Below the pieces are notes generated by a model, which was not told the DNA's origin, ran no database searches, and saw nothing but the letters and a program-made list of their open reading frames with translations. Both the position numbers and the translations under genes were made by a program. Below, one piece after another: positions 34,198 to 42,474 of a stretch of 64,000 nucleotides of DNA; the stretch's first letter is position 1, and each line of letters begins with the position of its first letter. Origin of the DNA: JBNJGB01 sp051747385 (GTDB lineage: Bacteria; Myxococcota_A; UBA9042; PHBI01; JACKFB01); NCBI GenBank assembly GCA_051747385.1, contig JBNJGB010000021.1, forward strand, positions 53,002 through 117,001, read 5' to 3'.

Positions 34198-35289
34198 ATG
34201 ATGCGCACATTCGCCTTCGCCATCGCAGTGCTGATGCTCGTTCCCGCCTGTCGCGACGACGAGGAGATGCCCCCCGAAGAAGAGCCCGTGGCCGAGCCCC
34301 AGCCGGACGAGGCGCCCGCTCCCTCAGAGGCGCCCGGGGAGGCCCCGCCTCCGCCCGAGCCCCAGCGGCGCGAGCGCGCCGGGATCGAGACGGGCGCCGA
34401 GCCATCCGAGGCCCGGGACCGCCCGCCGGCCGCCGTGCTGATCCCCAGCGAGGGTAAGCACGCCCCCCCGCTGAGGACCGGCGCCGAGGTAGCCGCCGCC
34501 CAGTCGGCGCGTCGGTTTTTGACGACGACGTGGAGGCGCGCTCTCCAGTCCGCGGACGCGGACGCCTTCCAAGCGCTGCTGTCCGAGGGATTCTCGGGGT
34601 ACGGGGCCACGGAGGAGAACCGCAAGGTAGCGCGGGAGGAGTGGGCTGCGAAGCGGATCCCGCCGATCGGGGACGACGTGGAGGTCACGGTCTCCCCGCC
34701 GGAGATGCTGTTTCCCGCGGGGAACTCCACATCCGAGGCCGAGCTGACCTTCCAGGAGCGCGCGCAGACGACCGAAGGGTGCGTCCAGACGTCCCGCGAG
34801 CTGACGATCGTCCGGGAGGGCGATCGGGACGACCCGGACGGCGGCTGGAGGGTCACGTCCGAGGACGCTCTGGTCCAGGGTCCCTGCCCGGACACCGGGC
34901 CGATCGCCGTCGCGGCGGCCCATGAAGAGCTGCGCCGGGCGCTGGCCGCCGGACAGCTCCGGAGCGCCCGCAGGCTGCTCCGCGGCGGCGTGCTCGTGTG
35001 GGACGAGGGCCTCGAGACGGTGCGCTACAAGCCGGACGAGGTCATCGAGAGCAGAGGCCGCTGGCTCAAAGGCGCCCTCACCGAGGTCGAGGCCGACGAG
35101 GACAACACCCGCTCCGCGGGGCTGATCGGCTGGGTGGAGGGCCCGGACGGGCACTTCGTGTACCGCTACCATCCCGACAAGGAGCGGTATCGGCTGACCG
35201 GCATCGCCCGCCACCTCGCCGAGGGCGCCGAGCAGCAGGAGGAGGCGGAGACGCCGGCCGAGGAGGAGACGCCCGACGAGGGACCGTGA
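34198..35289 (+). CDS. Putative lipoprotein with SnoaL/NTF2-like region
   Basis: 363 residues. Signal sequence with LVPAC at about 15-18 (Pro before Ala is unusual for a lipobox). A Pro/Glu linker (20-80) leads to a segment typical of SnoaL/DUF4440-like NTF2 folds (about 110-215: ALQSADADAFQALLSEGF, WRVTSED), then a second related stretch (240-335). The acidic tail ends ETPDEGP. AGGAGG 5 bases before 34198 fixes the start (MMRTF; the next ATG at 34201 is also possible). Function unknown. Confidence 0.7.
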   Translation: MMRTFAFAIAVLMLVPACRDDEEMPPEEEPVAEPQPDEAPAPSEAPGEAPPPPEPQRRERAGIETGAEPSEARDRPPAAVLIPSEGKHAPPLRTGAEVAAAQSARRFLTTTWRRALQSADADAFQALLSEGFSGYGATEENRKVAREEWAAKRIPPIGDDVEVTVSPPEMLFPAGNSTSEAELTFQERAQTTEGCVQTSRELTIVREGDRDDPDGGWRVTSEDALVQGPCPDTGPIAVAAAHEELRRALAAGQLRSARRLLRGGVLVWDEGLETVRYKPDEVIESRGRWLKGALTEVEADEDNTRSAGLIGWVEGPDGHFVYRYHPDKERYRLTGIARHLAEGAEQQEEAETPAEEETPDEGP

Positions 35290-35309
35290 TCTCCTACGGC
35301 GCCCTCGGC

Positions 35310-35376
35310 GTTCCGATGGGCTCGCGCAAGGGCGCAGAGTCGCCAAGGCGCGGAGGGCATGGAGCAGATGCAGTAG
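35310..35376 (+). repeat. Intergenic repeat, GGGCTCGCGCAAGGGCGC type
   Basis: Starts GTTCCGATGGGCTCGCGC and continues through AAGGCGCGGAGG to GCAGTA. The same order of words, inverted, is found at 42220-42289, and a degenerate form near 28535. It lies between convergent lipoprotein genes. Confidence 0.65.
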
Positions 35377-35457
35377 GGCCGCCGCCCCGGTCGATCGGCG
35401 CCGGCCCGCCCACGCCTTTCGGCGAGTCATGACGGATGGACGGACCCGCGCCTCGGC

Positions 35458-37440
35458 TCAGCCTCCGAAGCAGCCGCTGCTGGAGGCGCAGAGGCTGATG
35501 TCGATCACCTCGCCGGCGAACCCGGCCTCGTCGGCGCACTCGTAGACACAGCCGAGGTCCTCGCCGCAGGTCGGCAGGCAGGCGAGGAAGCCCACGCAGT
35601 CGTCCGAGGCCATGCACGCGTCGAACTCCTCGCCGCACACCTCCCCGAGGCACTCGATGGGATCCGAGGGCAGCGACTGGCAGTCCTCGGGGCAGCTCTC
35701 GGCGTCCTCGTCGTCCCCGCACGTGCCGTCTCCGCAGGCGGACTGCTCGCCGCAGTCCTCCGGGCAGTTGTCGGCGTCCTCGAACCACCCGCACTCGCCG
35801 TCCCCGCAGCCCGGCTGGGGCTCCCCGCTGCAGTCCTCCGGGCAGTTGTCGGCGTTCTCGAACAGGCCGCAGTTGCCGTCCCCGCAGTTGGGGAGGCTCG
35901 AGTCGCAGTCCTCCGGGCACGTCTGCGCGGTCTCCTCCGGCCCGCACTGACCGTCCCCGCAGGTTCCCGGCTCCGGGGGATTGCCGCAGCCCGCCTGGCC
36001 GCCGCACTGCCCCAGGGCCTGAAGCTCCTGGCTCCAGCCCACCTGATCCGCGCAATACTGTGTGCAGCCCGACTGGCCGGCCTCCACACAGTCCACGAGG
36101 CAGGGGATGGCCTCGGCGCAGCTCGGAGTGGCCTCGCAGGCGTCCAGCGCGTCGCCGCAGCCCTCCTCCAGGCAGAGGAGCAGCGCCGGGGTCTCCCCGT
36201 CGCAGTCGGACGGGCAGGTCTCGGCCGTCTCGTCGCCGTTGCAGAGCCCGTCGCCGCAGACAGTCTCGGGCGGCTGTGTCCCGCCGTCCAGGCAACCGGA
36301 ATCCTGGGCGCACAGGGCCACGTCGACGGCGGTCTGGGGCGGCAGGCCGTCACCCGCGCACGCCATCTGGCAGTCCATGCTCGCCTGGTCGTCGCACCCG
36401 GCCGCGCACGCCAGGATGTCCGCACACTCGGAGTCGGCCATGCAGGCGTCGTACTCGGTCCCGCACTCCTGCTCGACGCACGCGAGGATCTCCTCCTCGC
36501 CGCAGTCCTCGGGGCAGGTCTCGGCCGTCTCGTCGCCCTCGCACGTGCCGTCCCCGCACTTGCCCGGCTCCTCGGCACAGTCGGCGGGGCAGGTCTCGGC
36601 CGTCTCGTCGCCCTCGCACGTGCCGTCCCCACACTTGCCCGGCTCCTCGGCACAGTCGGCGGGGCAGGTCTCGGCCGTCTCGTCGCCCTCGCACGTGCCG
36701 TCCCCGCACTCGGGCCCCGTCCCGCCGCAGTCCTCGGGGCAGGTCTCGGCGGTCTCGCCTCCGTCACAGGTGCCGTCGCCGCACTCGGGCCCCTCGCCGA
36801 GGCAGACGGCCTCGTAGTCGTCACAGCAGTCGTCGAACAGGGCGCAGTCCTCGTCGCAGTTGCAGGGCGCCTCCTCGTCGAAGGTGTCGCAGCGACCCTC
36901 GCAGGAGTCCGCCGCGGGCGGGGCCTCCGCGCAGCCGCCGTCCTGTCCGCACACCATGAGCTGATCGAAGATGAAGACGGCCGACTGGGGGGCGTCCCCG
37001 CGGCAGGTGTCGACACACTCGGGGTCGTCCGCGCCGCAGCCCATGACACAGCTCACGGCGTGGACGCAGGCGTCCAGGTCCAGGCAGGCGGCCGTGGCGT
37101 CGGGGCAGGCGTCTTTGAGGCAGGTGAGGAACGGCGGCGACGGGCAGTCCTCCCGGCAGGTGAGGACGTCCTCGCCCTCCTGGCACTCGCCGTCGCCGCA
37201 GATCGGGCCATCCCCCTCGTCCGAACCGGGGCCCTCGTCCGAACCCGGGGCGACGTCCACGGCCACCTCCAGGGCCACGTCTCCGCCGTCGCCCGCCACG
37301 GCGTCCGGCCCGCTCACTCCGTCGCCGGACTGGCTGAGGTTCGGTCCACCGTCGCCGTCGTCGGAGCAGCCCGAGAGGGCGCAGATGGCGACGAGACAGG
37401 CAGAGGCCAGCGCGATCGTCAGGGGGGTCGTGCGACGCAT
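35458..37440 (-). CDS. Secreted Cys-rich repeat lipoprotein
   Basis: 660 residues beginning with a signal and lipobox (ALSGC). An Asp/Gly-rich linker (25-60) is followed by alternating Cys modules. One type reads CGDGTCEGDETAETCPADC and occurs around ten times; the other has five or six spaced cysteines (for example ECGTEYDACMADSECADILAC minus one residue). The first type resembles short calcium-binding Cys modules seen in myxobacterial surface proteins. Likely an outer-membrane-anchored disulphide-rich stalk; role unknown. It has a candidate promoter at 37522-37550 and diverges from the ATP-grasp gene. Confidence 0.8.
   Translation of the reverse strand: MRRTTPLTIALASACLVAICALSGCSDDGDGGPNLSQSGDGVSGPDAVAGDGGDVALEVAVDVAPGSDEGPGSDEGDGPICGDGECQEGEDVLTCREDCPSPPFLTCLKDACPDATAACLDLDACVHAVSCVMGCGADDPECVDTCRGDAPQSAVFIFDQLMVCGQDGGCAEAPPAADSCEGRCDTFDEEAPCNCDEDCALFDDCCDDYEAVCLGEGPECGDGTCDGGETAETCPEDCGGTGPECGDGTCEGDETAETCPADCAEEPGKCGDGTCEGDETAETCPADCAEEPGKCGDGTCEGDETAETCPEDCGEEEILACVEQECGTEYDACMADSECADILACAAGCDDQASMDCQMACAGDGLPPQTAVDVALCAQDSGCLDGGTQPPETVCGDGLCNGDETAETCPSDCDGETPALLLCLEEGCGDALDACEATPSCAEAIPCLVDCVEAGQSGCTQYCADQVGWSQELQALGQCGGQAGCGNPPEPGTCGDGQCGPEETAQTCPEDCDSSLPNCGDGNCGLFENADNCPEDCSGEPQPGCGDGECGWFEDADNCPEDCGEQSACGDGTCGDDEDAESCPEDCQSLPSDPIECLGEVCGEEFDACMASDDCVGFLACLPTCGEDLGCVYECADEAGFAGEVIDISLCASSSGCFGG
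36500..36715 (-). repeat. Near-identical 75-bp tandem repeats in the Cys-rich lipoprotein
   Basis: Nearly three copies with a 75-bp period encode the CGDGTCEGDETAETCPADC-CAEEPGK module. They differ at only single bases (for example G/A near 36631), which suggests recent expansion or gene conversion. Confidence 0.8.
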
Positions 37441-37521
37441 GGTGGTGTTCCCGGTCGAGGTGAGCCTTTCGAGTGGCATCCGCGGCGCCGGGAGGTTCCC
37501 CTCGGCGCCGCTCGACGCCCG

Positions 37522-37550
37522 AACCTAGCAACCGCAGCGTACCGTAGCAA
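37522..37550 (-). promoter_or_regulatory. Candidate promoter for the Cys-rich lipoprotein
   Basis: On the minus strand TTGCTA (37545-37550) and TAGGTT (37522-37527) are 17 bases apart, the same -10 form seen before mlaE. The start lies about 80 bp downstream. Confidence 0.4.
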
Positions 37551-37669
37551 AGCCTCTGTTTCGTTCCTCCCCGAGCCGAGCGCCCGTCTATTCGGCGGAC
37601 GCTTGGAGTTGAGGGCCGGGCAGGCGATCCTGGGCGGGGACATCTCACACACCCGGGGGGCCCGGTGAC

Positions 37670-38911
37670 ATGAAGAGCCAGGCAGAGCATGGAGCCGTGG
37701 TGCTGGGCGCCTTCGAGACGGGGCTGGCCGTAGCCCGCGCGCTGGGTCGGGCCGGCATCCGGGTGGACGTGCTGGATGTGCGGGACCAGCCCGGCCTCCA
37801 CTCCCGGTACGCGCGGCCGGTCTCCTGCCCCGATCCCCGCTCGGACGAGGCCGCCTTCCTGGCGTGCCTGGAGCGCCTCGCCCCGGACGGCGGGCCACCG
37901 CCCGTCCTGTTCGTGACGTCGGACGAGTTCCTGCCGACGATCTCGCACCGCCGGGACCGGCTGGCCGAGCGGTTCCTCGTGAACGTCCCGGACCGCGACG
38001 TGGTGGACGCCATCGTGGACAAGGCGTCCCAGGCGGCGCTCGCGAAGCGGGTCGGTGTCCCGGTGCCCGCCACCTTCGCCGTGGAGACGACCCGGGACGC
38101 CGCGCGCGTAGCCTACGAGGCCCCGCTCCCGGCCTTCGTGAAGGGTCGTGACGCCGACGCGTGGCGCAGGCTCTTGGGCGCCGGGACCAAGGGGTGGGAG
38201 ATCCACGACCGCGCGGAGCTCCTCGAGCGACTCGACGCGCTGCTGGCGGCCGGCGTCGCGCCGCTGGTCCAGGAGATGATCCCCGGGCCGCCCACGGAGC
38301 ACTACAAGCTGTGCGCCTACATCGGCGCGGACGGCGCCGTCCTCGCCACCTTCGGGCTCCGGAAGATCCGGCAGCACCCGCCCGGCGCGGGCTTCGGCTG
38401 CGCCGTGGTCAGCCGGCTCGACCCGGAGGTGGCCGAGCTCGGGCTGCGGCTCCTACGCGGGATCGGCTATCGGGGCGTGGGATCGGCGGAGTTCAAGCGC
38501 GACCTGCGGGACGGCTCCGTCCGCCTCATCGAGCTGAACCCGCGCTACTGGCAGCAGAACGGTCTCGCCGCGCGGTGCGGCGTCAACTTCCCGCTCGTCC
38601 AGTACGCCGACCTGGTCGGCCGGCCGCCGGAGATCCCCCGCCCCCAGCTCGAGGGCGTCCGCTGGATCAACCTGGGCCGCGACCTCGACACGTTCCGCCA
38701 CGACCACCGGCACGGCGCGCTCGGGCTCGCCCCCTGGCTGTGGAGCCTCCGACCGCCGCACATGTGGTCGCTGTTCGCCTGGGACGACCCGGCCCCGAGC
38801 CTGCGCGCGCTCCTGCCCGGGGGCAGCTTCGCCCTGCGCGTGCGCCACCTGGGCGACCGCCTGCGCCGCGCCGGAGGGCGCTATCGCAGGGCCAGGAGGG
38901 CCGCCCCGTAG
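37670..38911 (+). CDS. ATP-grasp domain protein, carboxylate-amine ligase type
   Basis: 413 residues. The N-terminal pre-ATP-grasp Rossmann part begins VVLGAFETGLAVARALGRAG. The ATP-grasp region holds PAFVKGRD (about 155), PLVQEMIPGP (about 200) and the metal-binding VRLIELNPRYWQQNG (about 284-298). This pattern matches ligases that join a carboxylate to an amine or thiol, such as D-aspartate ligases. Substrate not deducible. Its 3' end overlaps the convergent activase gene by 31 bp. Confidence 0.78.
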   Translation: MKSQAEHGAVVLGAFETGLAVARALGRAGIRVDVLDVRDQPGLHSRYARPVSCPDPRSDEAAFLACLERLAPDGGPPPVLFVTSDEFLPTISHRRDRLAERFLVNVPDRDVVDAIVDKASQAALAKRVGVPVPATFAVETTRDAARVAYEAPLPAFVKGRDADAWRRLLGAGTKGWEIHDRAELLERLDALLAAGVAPLVQEMIPGPPTEHYKLCAYIGADGAVLATFGLRKIRQHPPGAGFGCAVVSRLDPEVAELGLRLLRGIGYRGVGSAEFKRDLRDGSVRLIELNPRYWQQNGLAARCGVNFPLVQYADLVGRPPEIPRPQLEGVRWINLGRDLDTFRHDHRHGALGLAPWLWSLRPPHMWSLFAWDDPAPSLRALLPGGSFALRVRHLGDRLRRAGGRYRRARRAAP

Positions 38912-39651
38912 GCGCCCATGAGCTGCGGGGCATCGGGGAGGCGGACCTCGGCGCCGAGGGCCTCGCCGAGGAAGACGCGGACGGCGTCGTTTCTGGCCAC
39001 ACCGCCGGATAGGAGGATGGGTGACGTGGCGCCGGCGCCCCGGGCCATGGCGGCGATCCGCTCCACCAGCGAACGGTGCAGGCCGCGGACGATGGCGTCG
39101 ACCGGGGAGCCCCGAGCGATGCGGCTGATGATCTCCGACTCGGCGAAGACCGTGCAGGTGCTGGAGATGGACACCTCCTCCGGCGCGCCGAGGGCCGTGG
39201 GCCCCATGCGATCCAGCTCCACGCGGAGGCGGGAGGCGGTGTGCTCCAGGAATCGGCCGGTGCCCGCGGCGCACTTGTCGTTCATGGCGAAGTTCACGAC
39301 CTTGCCGTCGTCCGCCAGCACGATGACCTTGCTGTCCTGGCCGCCGATGTCGACGAGGGTGCCGCCGTGGCCCAGCTCGCTGTGGACGCCCCGGGCGTGG
39401 CAGGTGATCTCCGTGACCCGGCGCCGGGCGCCGGGGACCAGCTTCCGGCCGTAGCCCGTGGCCACCAGCGGCAGGTGATCCACCGGGCCCAGGTCGGCGG
39501 CGGCGCGCTCGAGGAAGTCCGTCACCTGCTGCTCGACCCGCGGATCGGCCGCCTCCAGATGCGACCAGACGCGCGAGCCCGTGGGGTCCACCGCCACCAG
39601 CTTGGTCGTGGTGGAGCCGACGTCCAGCCCCAGCGCGGCGGCCTTGCTCAC
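38881..39651 (-). CDS. Acyl-CoA dehydratase activase (BadF/HgdC family)
   Basis: 256-residue ASKHA-fold ATPase that passes an electron to 2-hydroxyacyl-CoA dehydratase or benzoyl-CoA reductase. It shows LGLDVGSTTTKLVAV (about 6-20), GGQDSKVI and the cluster-ligating region NDKCAAGTGRFLEH with a second Cys in SSTCTVFAESE. Two such subunits would share a 4Fe-4S cluster. The start is a GTG at 39651, 8 bp after the dehydratase subunit gene. Confidence 0.9.
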   Translation of the reverse strand: MSKAAALGLDVGSTTTKLVAVDPTGSRVWSHLEAADPRVEQQVTDFLERAAADLGPVDHLPLVATGYGRKLVPGARRRVTEITCHARGVHSELGHGGTLVDIGGQDSKVIVLADDGKVVNFAMNDKCAAGTGRFLEHTASRLRVELDRMGPTALGAPEEVSISSTCTVFAESEIISRIARGSPVDAIVRGLHRSLVERIAAMARGAGATSPILLSGGVARNDAVRVFLGEALGAEVRLPDAPQLMGAYGAALLALR

Positions 39652-39659
39652 GGCTCCCC

Positions 39660-40985
39660 CTACTCCAACATCTCGAGGAAGGCCTCCAGGCGGGTGGCGC
39701 CCTGCTCCGCCGAGAAGGCCCGGGGGTCGTTGTGGTCGGCCTCCAGGAGGAGCGCCGGCACGCCGACCTCGCGCACGAGGCGGTCCGCCTGGTCCATCTG
39801 GCCGATGGAGTACGGCTTGCACGAGCGATCCGAGTGGAGGATCACGCCGTCCGCCTCGTACTCGTCCACCATGCGGCGCATGGTCTCCAGCTTGTGGCCG
39901 GTGCCCCGGTTCAGGATGGGGTGGACGTAGACCCGGGCCATGGAGTCCAGGGGCCGATCGGCGTCGATGAGCGGCGCGAGCTCGCCCCAGGCGTTGGTGT
40001 AGGTGGACGCCACGAGGGAGACGCCGTGGGCCGACAGGGTGTCGTTCAGCGGGCGGAGGTGATGCCAGATGGGGAGGTTGTCCCAAAGCACGCGCTTCCG
40101 CTCGCGCTTTAGGGCGCCCACGCCGCGCTCCACGCGCCCATCCAGCTCGTCGAGGAGCCCCTGGTAGTAATCGACGGTCTCGCGCATGCCGCGCATCTGC
40201 ACGATGGGGGACATGTGGAAGAACTCGTCGAAGGCGGTGATGGGGGCCGGGCGCCGGCGCCCCCGGGCCATGACCTCCGCCCAGAGCTCCACGGCGTCGC
40301 GGCTCCGGTGCATGGCCCGCGTGAGCGCCCGGTGGGTGAGGGTCTTCCCGGCCACGCGCTCGGCGGTCGCGATGGCCTCCTCCAGCTGGCGCCGGACGAA
40401 GGTGACGGCGTGCTCGCCGGGACGCTCCCCGTACAGGAACGGCGTGTCGATCAGCACCAGCGGCACCCGAAAGTGCTCCGCCAGCACCCGGTACCAGCTC
40501 AGGACCGTCTGGCAGATGTTGGTGCAGCAGACCAGGATGTCCGGGCGCGGGAGCTTCCCGACGGGCGTCCTGCCGCTCAGGACCACGCCGATGTCGGTCC
40601 GCGCGTACGAGCACAGGTCGCGGGAGTAGCCGGCGTCCTCGGCGGTGGCGCAGGACGCCTCGGCCGTCCGGCGCACGCCGCAGACGGCGCCGTGGTTCTC
40701 CGGATAGTGGAGGTGGTAGCCCAGGGCCACGAGGAACTCGATGGGCGCGCCGGAGGTGACCCAGGCCACCCTGCCGTGGCCGTTGGCGTGCTGCCCCTGC
40801 AGGTAGTGGAGCGAGATCAGCTCCTTGAGGCGCGCCGAGGTCCGGAGCGGCGGGTTGAGATGCTCGTGCTTCCACCAGCCTCGCCGCCGCGCCTTCAGCT
40901 CCGAGCGGAGACGCTGATAGCGGAGAAACGGGCGGCCGAGGAGGTTGACCTGCACGTGATAGCGCGCGAGCCCGGCGGCGTTCAT
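39660..40985 (-). CDS. 2-hydroxyacyl-CoA dehydratase / benzoyl-CoA reductase-like subunit (HgdB type)
   Basis: 441 residues of the HGD-D family. Features: SGAPIEFLVALGYHLHYPEN (about 82), a Cys-bearing stretch DLCSYARTDIG, CCTNICQTVLSWY (about 158-170) and LIDTPF, then HSDRSCKPYSIGQMD near the end; the cysteines would hold a 4Fe-4S cluster. Such enzymes remove water from 2-hydroxyacyl-CoA or reduce aromatic rings and are oxygen sensitive. The start at 40985 overlaps the upstream partner by 4 bases. Confidence 0.88.
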   Translation of the reverse strand: MNAAGLARYHVQVNLLGRPFLRYQRLRSELKARRRGWWKHEHLNPPLRTSARLKELISLHYLQGQHANGHGRVAWVTSGAPIEFLVALGYHLHYPENHGAVCGVRRTAEASCATAEDAGYSRDLCSYARTDIGVVLSGRTPVGKLPRPDILVCCTNICQTVLSWYRVLAEHFRVPLVLIDTPFLYGERPGEHAVTFVRRQLEEAIATAERVAGKTLTHRALTRAMHRSRDAVELWAEVMARGRRRPAPITAFDEFFHMSPIVQMRGMRETVDYYQGLLDELDGRVERGVGALKRERKRVLWDNLPIWHHLRPLNDTLSAHGVSLVASTYTNAWGELAPLIDADRPLDSMARVYVHPILNRGTGHKLETMRRMVDEYEADGVILHSDRSCKPYSIGQMDQADRLVREVGVPALLLEADHNDPRAFSAEQGATRLEAFLEMLE

Positions 40986-42088
40986 GGCGAGCCTCCCGGC
41001 GGCAGGGTCTCGAGGAAGGCCTTGAGCCGGGTGACGGTCTGGTCGTCGAGCGGCGTGTGGACGTCGACCTCCACCTCGACGGAGCGCAGGCCCTCGGCCT
41101 GGAGGCCCTGGCGGAGCAGCGGGAGGTCGAACAGCTCCGGCTCGCAGAACTTCACGGTGTAGAAGACCACGCCCCGGGCGCCGGTCCGCTCGGCGAGGTC
41201 CAGGAGGTGGCGCACGCGGGCGGCGATGGGGCTCCCGCGGGTGGGATCCGGCGGGCCCCCCAGGAGGCGCTCGGCCATGCGCTCCCAGGGGTCGTAGGAG
41301 CGGCCGTTCGGGTAGAGGCGGCGCCCCGTGCAGGCCAGGTCGTCCGCCACGACCCGCCCGCCGGCGTCGGCGAGGGCCTCGAGGACGTCGGTGGGCTCGG
41401 AGACGATGCCGCTGAGGAGGATCGGCACGGCGCCGTCGTCGACGGGCTCGTCCCGGGCCTCGGCGAGGGCCTCCCGGCCCAGCGCGGCGAAGCCCTCCGG
41501 CGGGAGATACTCCCGGGTCCGCACAAGCGCGTAGAACGCCGGGTCGTCCATGGGCAGGAAGCGGCGACGGGCGTGCAGATCGCGCAGGACGTCGTCGGCC
41601 TCCTCGTCTACCCGCACGGCCTCCAGGACGTCCGCGTCCGTGGGCTGGACGCCCGTGATCTCCACGAGGCGGCGGCCCAGGGCCCGAAGCTCGTCGGCCA
41701 GGAAGGCCACGTCGCTGGCGCGCTCCCCGCGCGGGAGGTACAGGGGCAGCACGGGCACGCCGGGCCGCGTGAAGTCCATCAGGACGGTGCCGAGCCCCTG
41801 CAGGGAGTCGCACGCGTGGGGGACGGCGATGACGTCGGCCACCTCCAGCCCGCCGTCCATGACGAACGACAGGCCGCAGCGCACGATGCTGCACGCGTAG
41901 GCCTGGACGTGCGCGTCGCCCGAGCGCGTCGAGGCGCTCGGCGGGCCCCAGACCTCCACGGGGAGGAAGCCGTGGGCGTGGAAGAGCGCCCGGGGCTGGT
42001 GGATCGGGAACACCGCCGCCACGCGCCCTCCGCTCTCGCGGTGCGCGCGGATCGCCTGCCCTCGGGTGGGCCTCTCCGCAGTCTGCAT
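40982..42088 (-). CDS. 2-hydroxyacyl-CoA dehydratase-like second subunit
   Basis: 368 residues, partner of the preceding gene product. N-terminal GRVAAVFPIHQPRALFHAHG, Cys-bearing ACSIVRCGLSF and PHACDSLQGLG (about 75-110), DDLACTGRRLYPNG (about 250) and YTVKFCEPELFD are the conserved blocks of this subunit type. The first ATG in context is 42088. With the activase it makes a complete three-gene set, but no CoA ligase or ferredoxin gene is adjacent, so the substrate is open. Confidence 0.85.
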   Translation of the reverse strand: MQTAERPTRGQAIRAHRESGGRVAAVFPIHQPRALFHAHGFLPVEVWGPPSASTRSGDAHVQAYACSIVRCGLSFVMDGGLEVADVIAVPHACDSLQGLGTVLMDFTRPGVPVLPLYLPRGERASDVAFLADELRALGRRLVEITGVQPTDADVLEAVRVDEEADDVLRDLHARRRFLPMDDPAFYALVRTREYLPPEGFAALGREALAEARDEPVDDGAVPILLSGIVSEPTDVLEALADAGGRVVADDLACTGRRLYPNGRSYDPWERMAERLLGGPPDPTRGSPIAARVRHLLDLAERTGARGVVFYTVKFCEPELFDLPLLRQGLQAEGLRSVEVEVDVHTPLDDQTVTRLKAFLETLPPGGSP

Positions 42089-42153
42089 CGTGTCACCGTC
42101 CCGGTCGCGGGCATCTTCCCCACCCGTCACCACCCCGAGCAAGGAACATCGGC

Positions 42154-42203
42154 CCCCACCGGGTCATCCCCGGTGGGGTCAAACCTACTCATTTCTCATT
42201 TTT
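42154..42203 (+). repeat. REP/RAYT-like motif with a perfect 10-bp hairpin
   Basis: CCCCACCGGG (42154-42163) and CCCGGTGGGG (42169-42178) form a 10-bp stem with a 5-base loop, followed by TCAAACCTACTCATTTCTC and a T-run. This is the best-preserved copy of the motif and is REP-like in form. Confidence 0.7.
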
Positions 42204-42219
42204 CGCCCGCCGGGGACGG

Positions 42220-42289
42220 CAGTACTGCACCTTCTCCGCGTCCTCCATGCCTCTGCGGCCTGGCGCCTTGGCGCGAGCCCATCGGAACG
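42220..42289 (-). repeat. Intergenic repeat, inverted copy of the 35310 type
   Basis: On the minus strand it reads CGTTCCGATGGGCTCGCGCC and continues to GGTGCAGTACT, as at 35310-35376. With the REP-like motif it fills much of the 386-bp space 42089-42474; the remainder (42290-42474) holds no supported gene. Confidence 0.65.
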
Positions 42290-42474
42290 ATCAGCGGGCC
42301 GGTCGTCGTCCAGCAGGTTCCGGGGTCGGGTACACGCTCTCCCGGGTGTCGTGTAGACTCGCGCCACCGACAGGCGGGACGCGAAGGCGGACGACGCCAC
42401 GGTCGAGGAGCCGACCATCGCGATCGAGCGCGTCGAGAAGGCCTGAGGACCCGGCAATCCGGGGGGAGAGCGCC

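Noticed and set aside
36500..36715. Possible CRISPR array
   Set aside because: The 75-bp units are contiguous coding repeats with no unique spacers.
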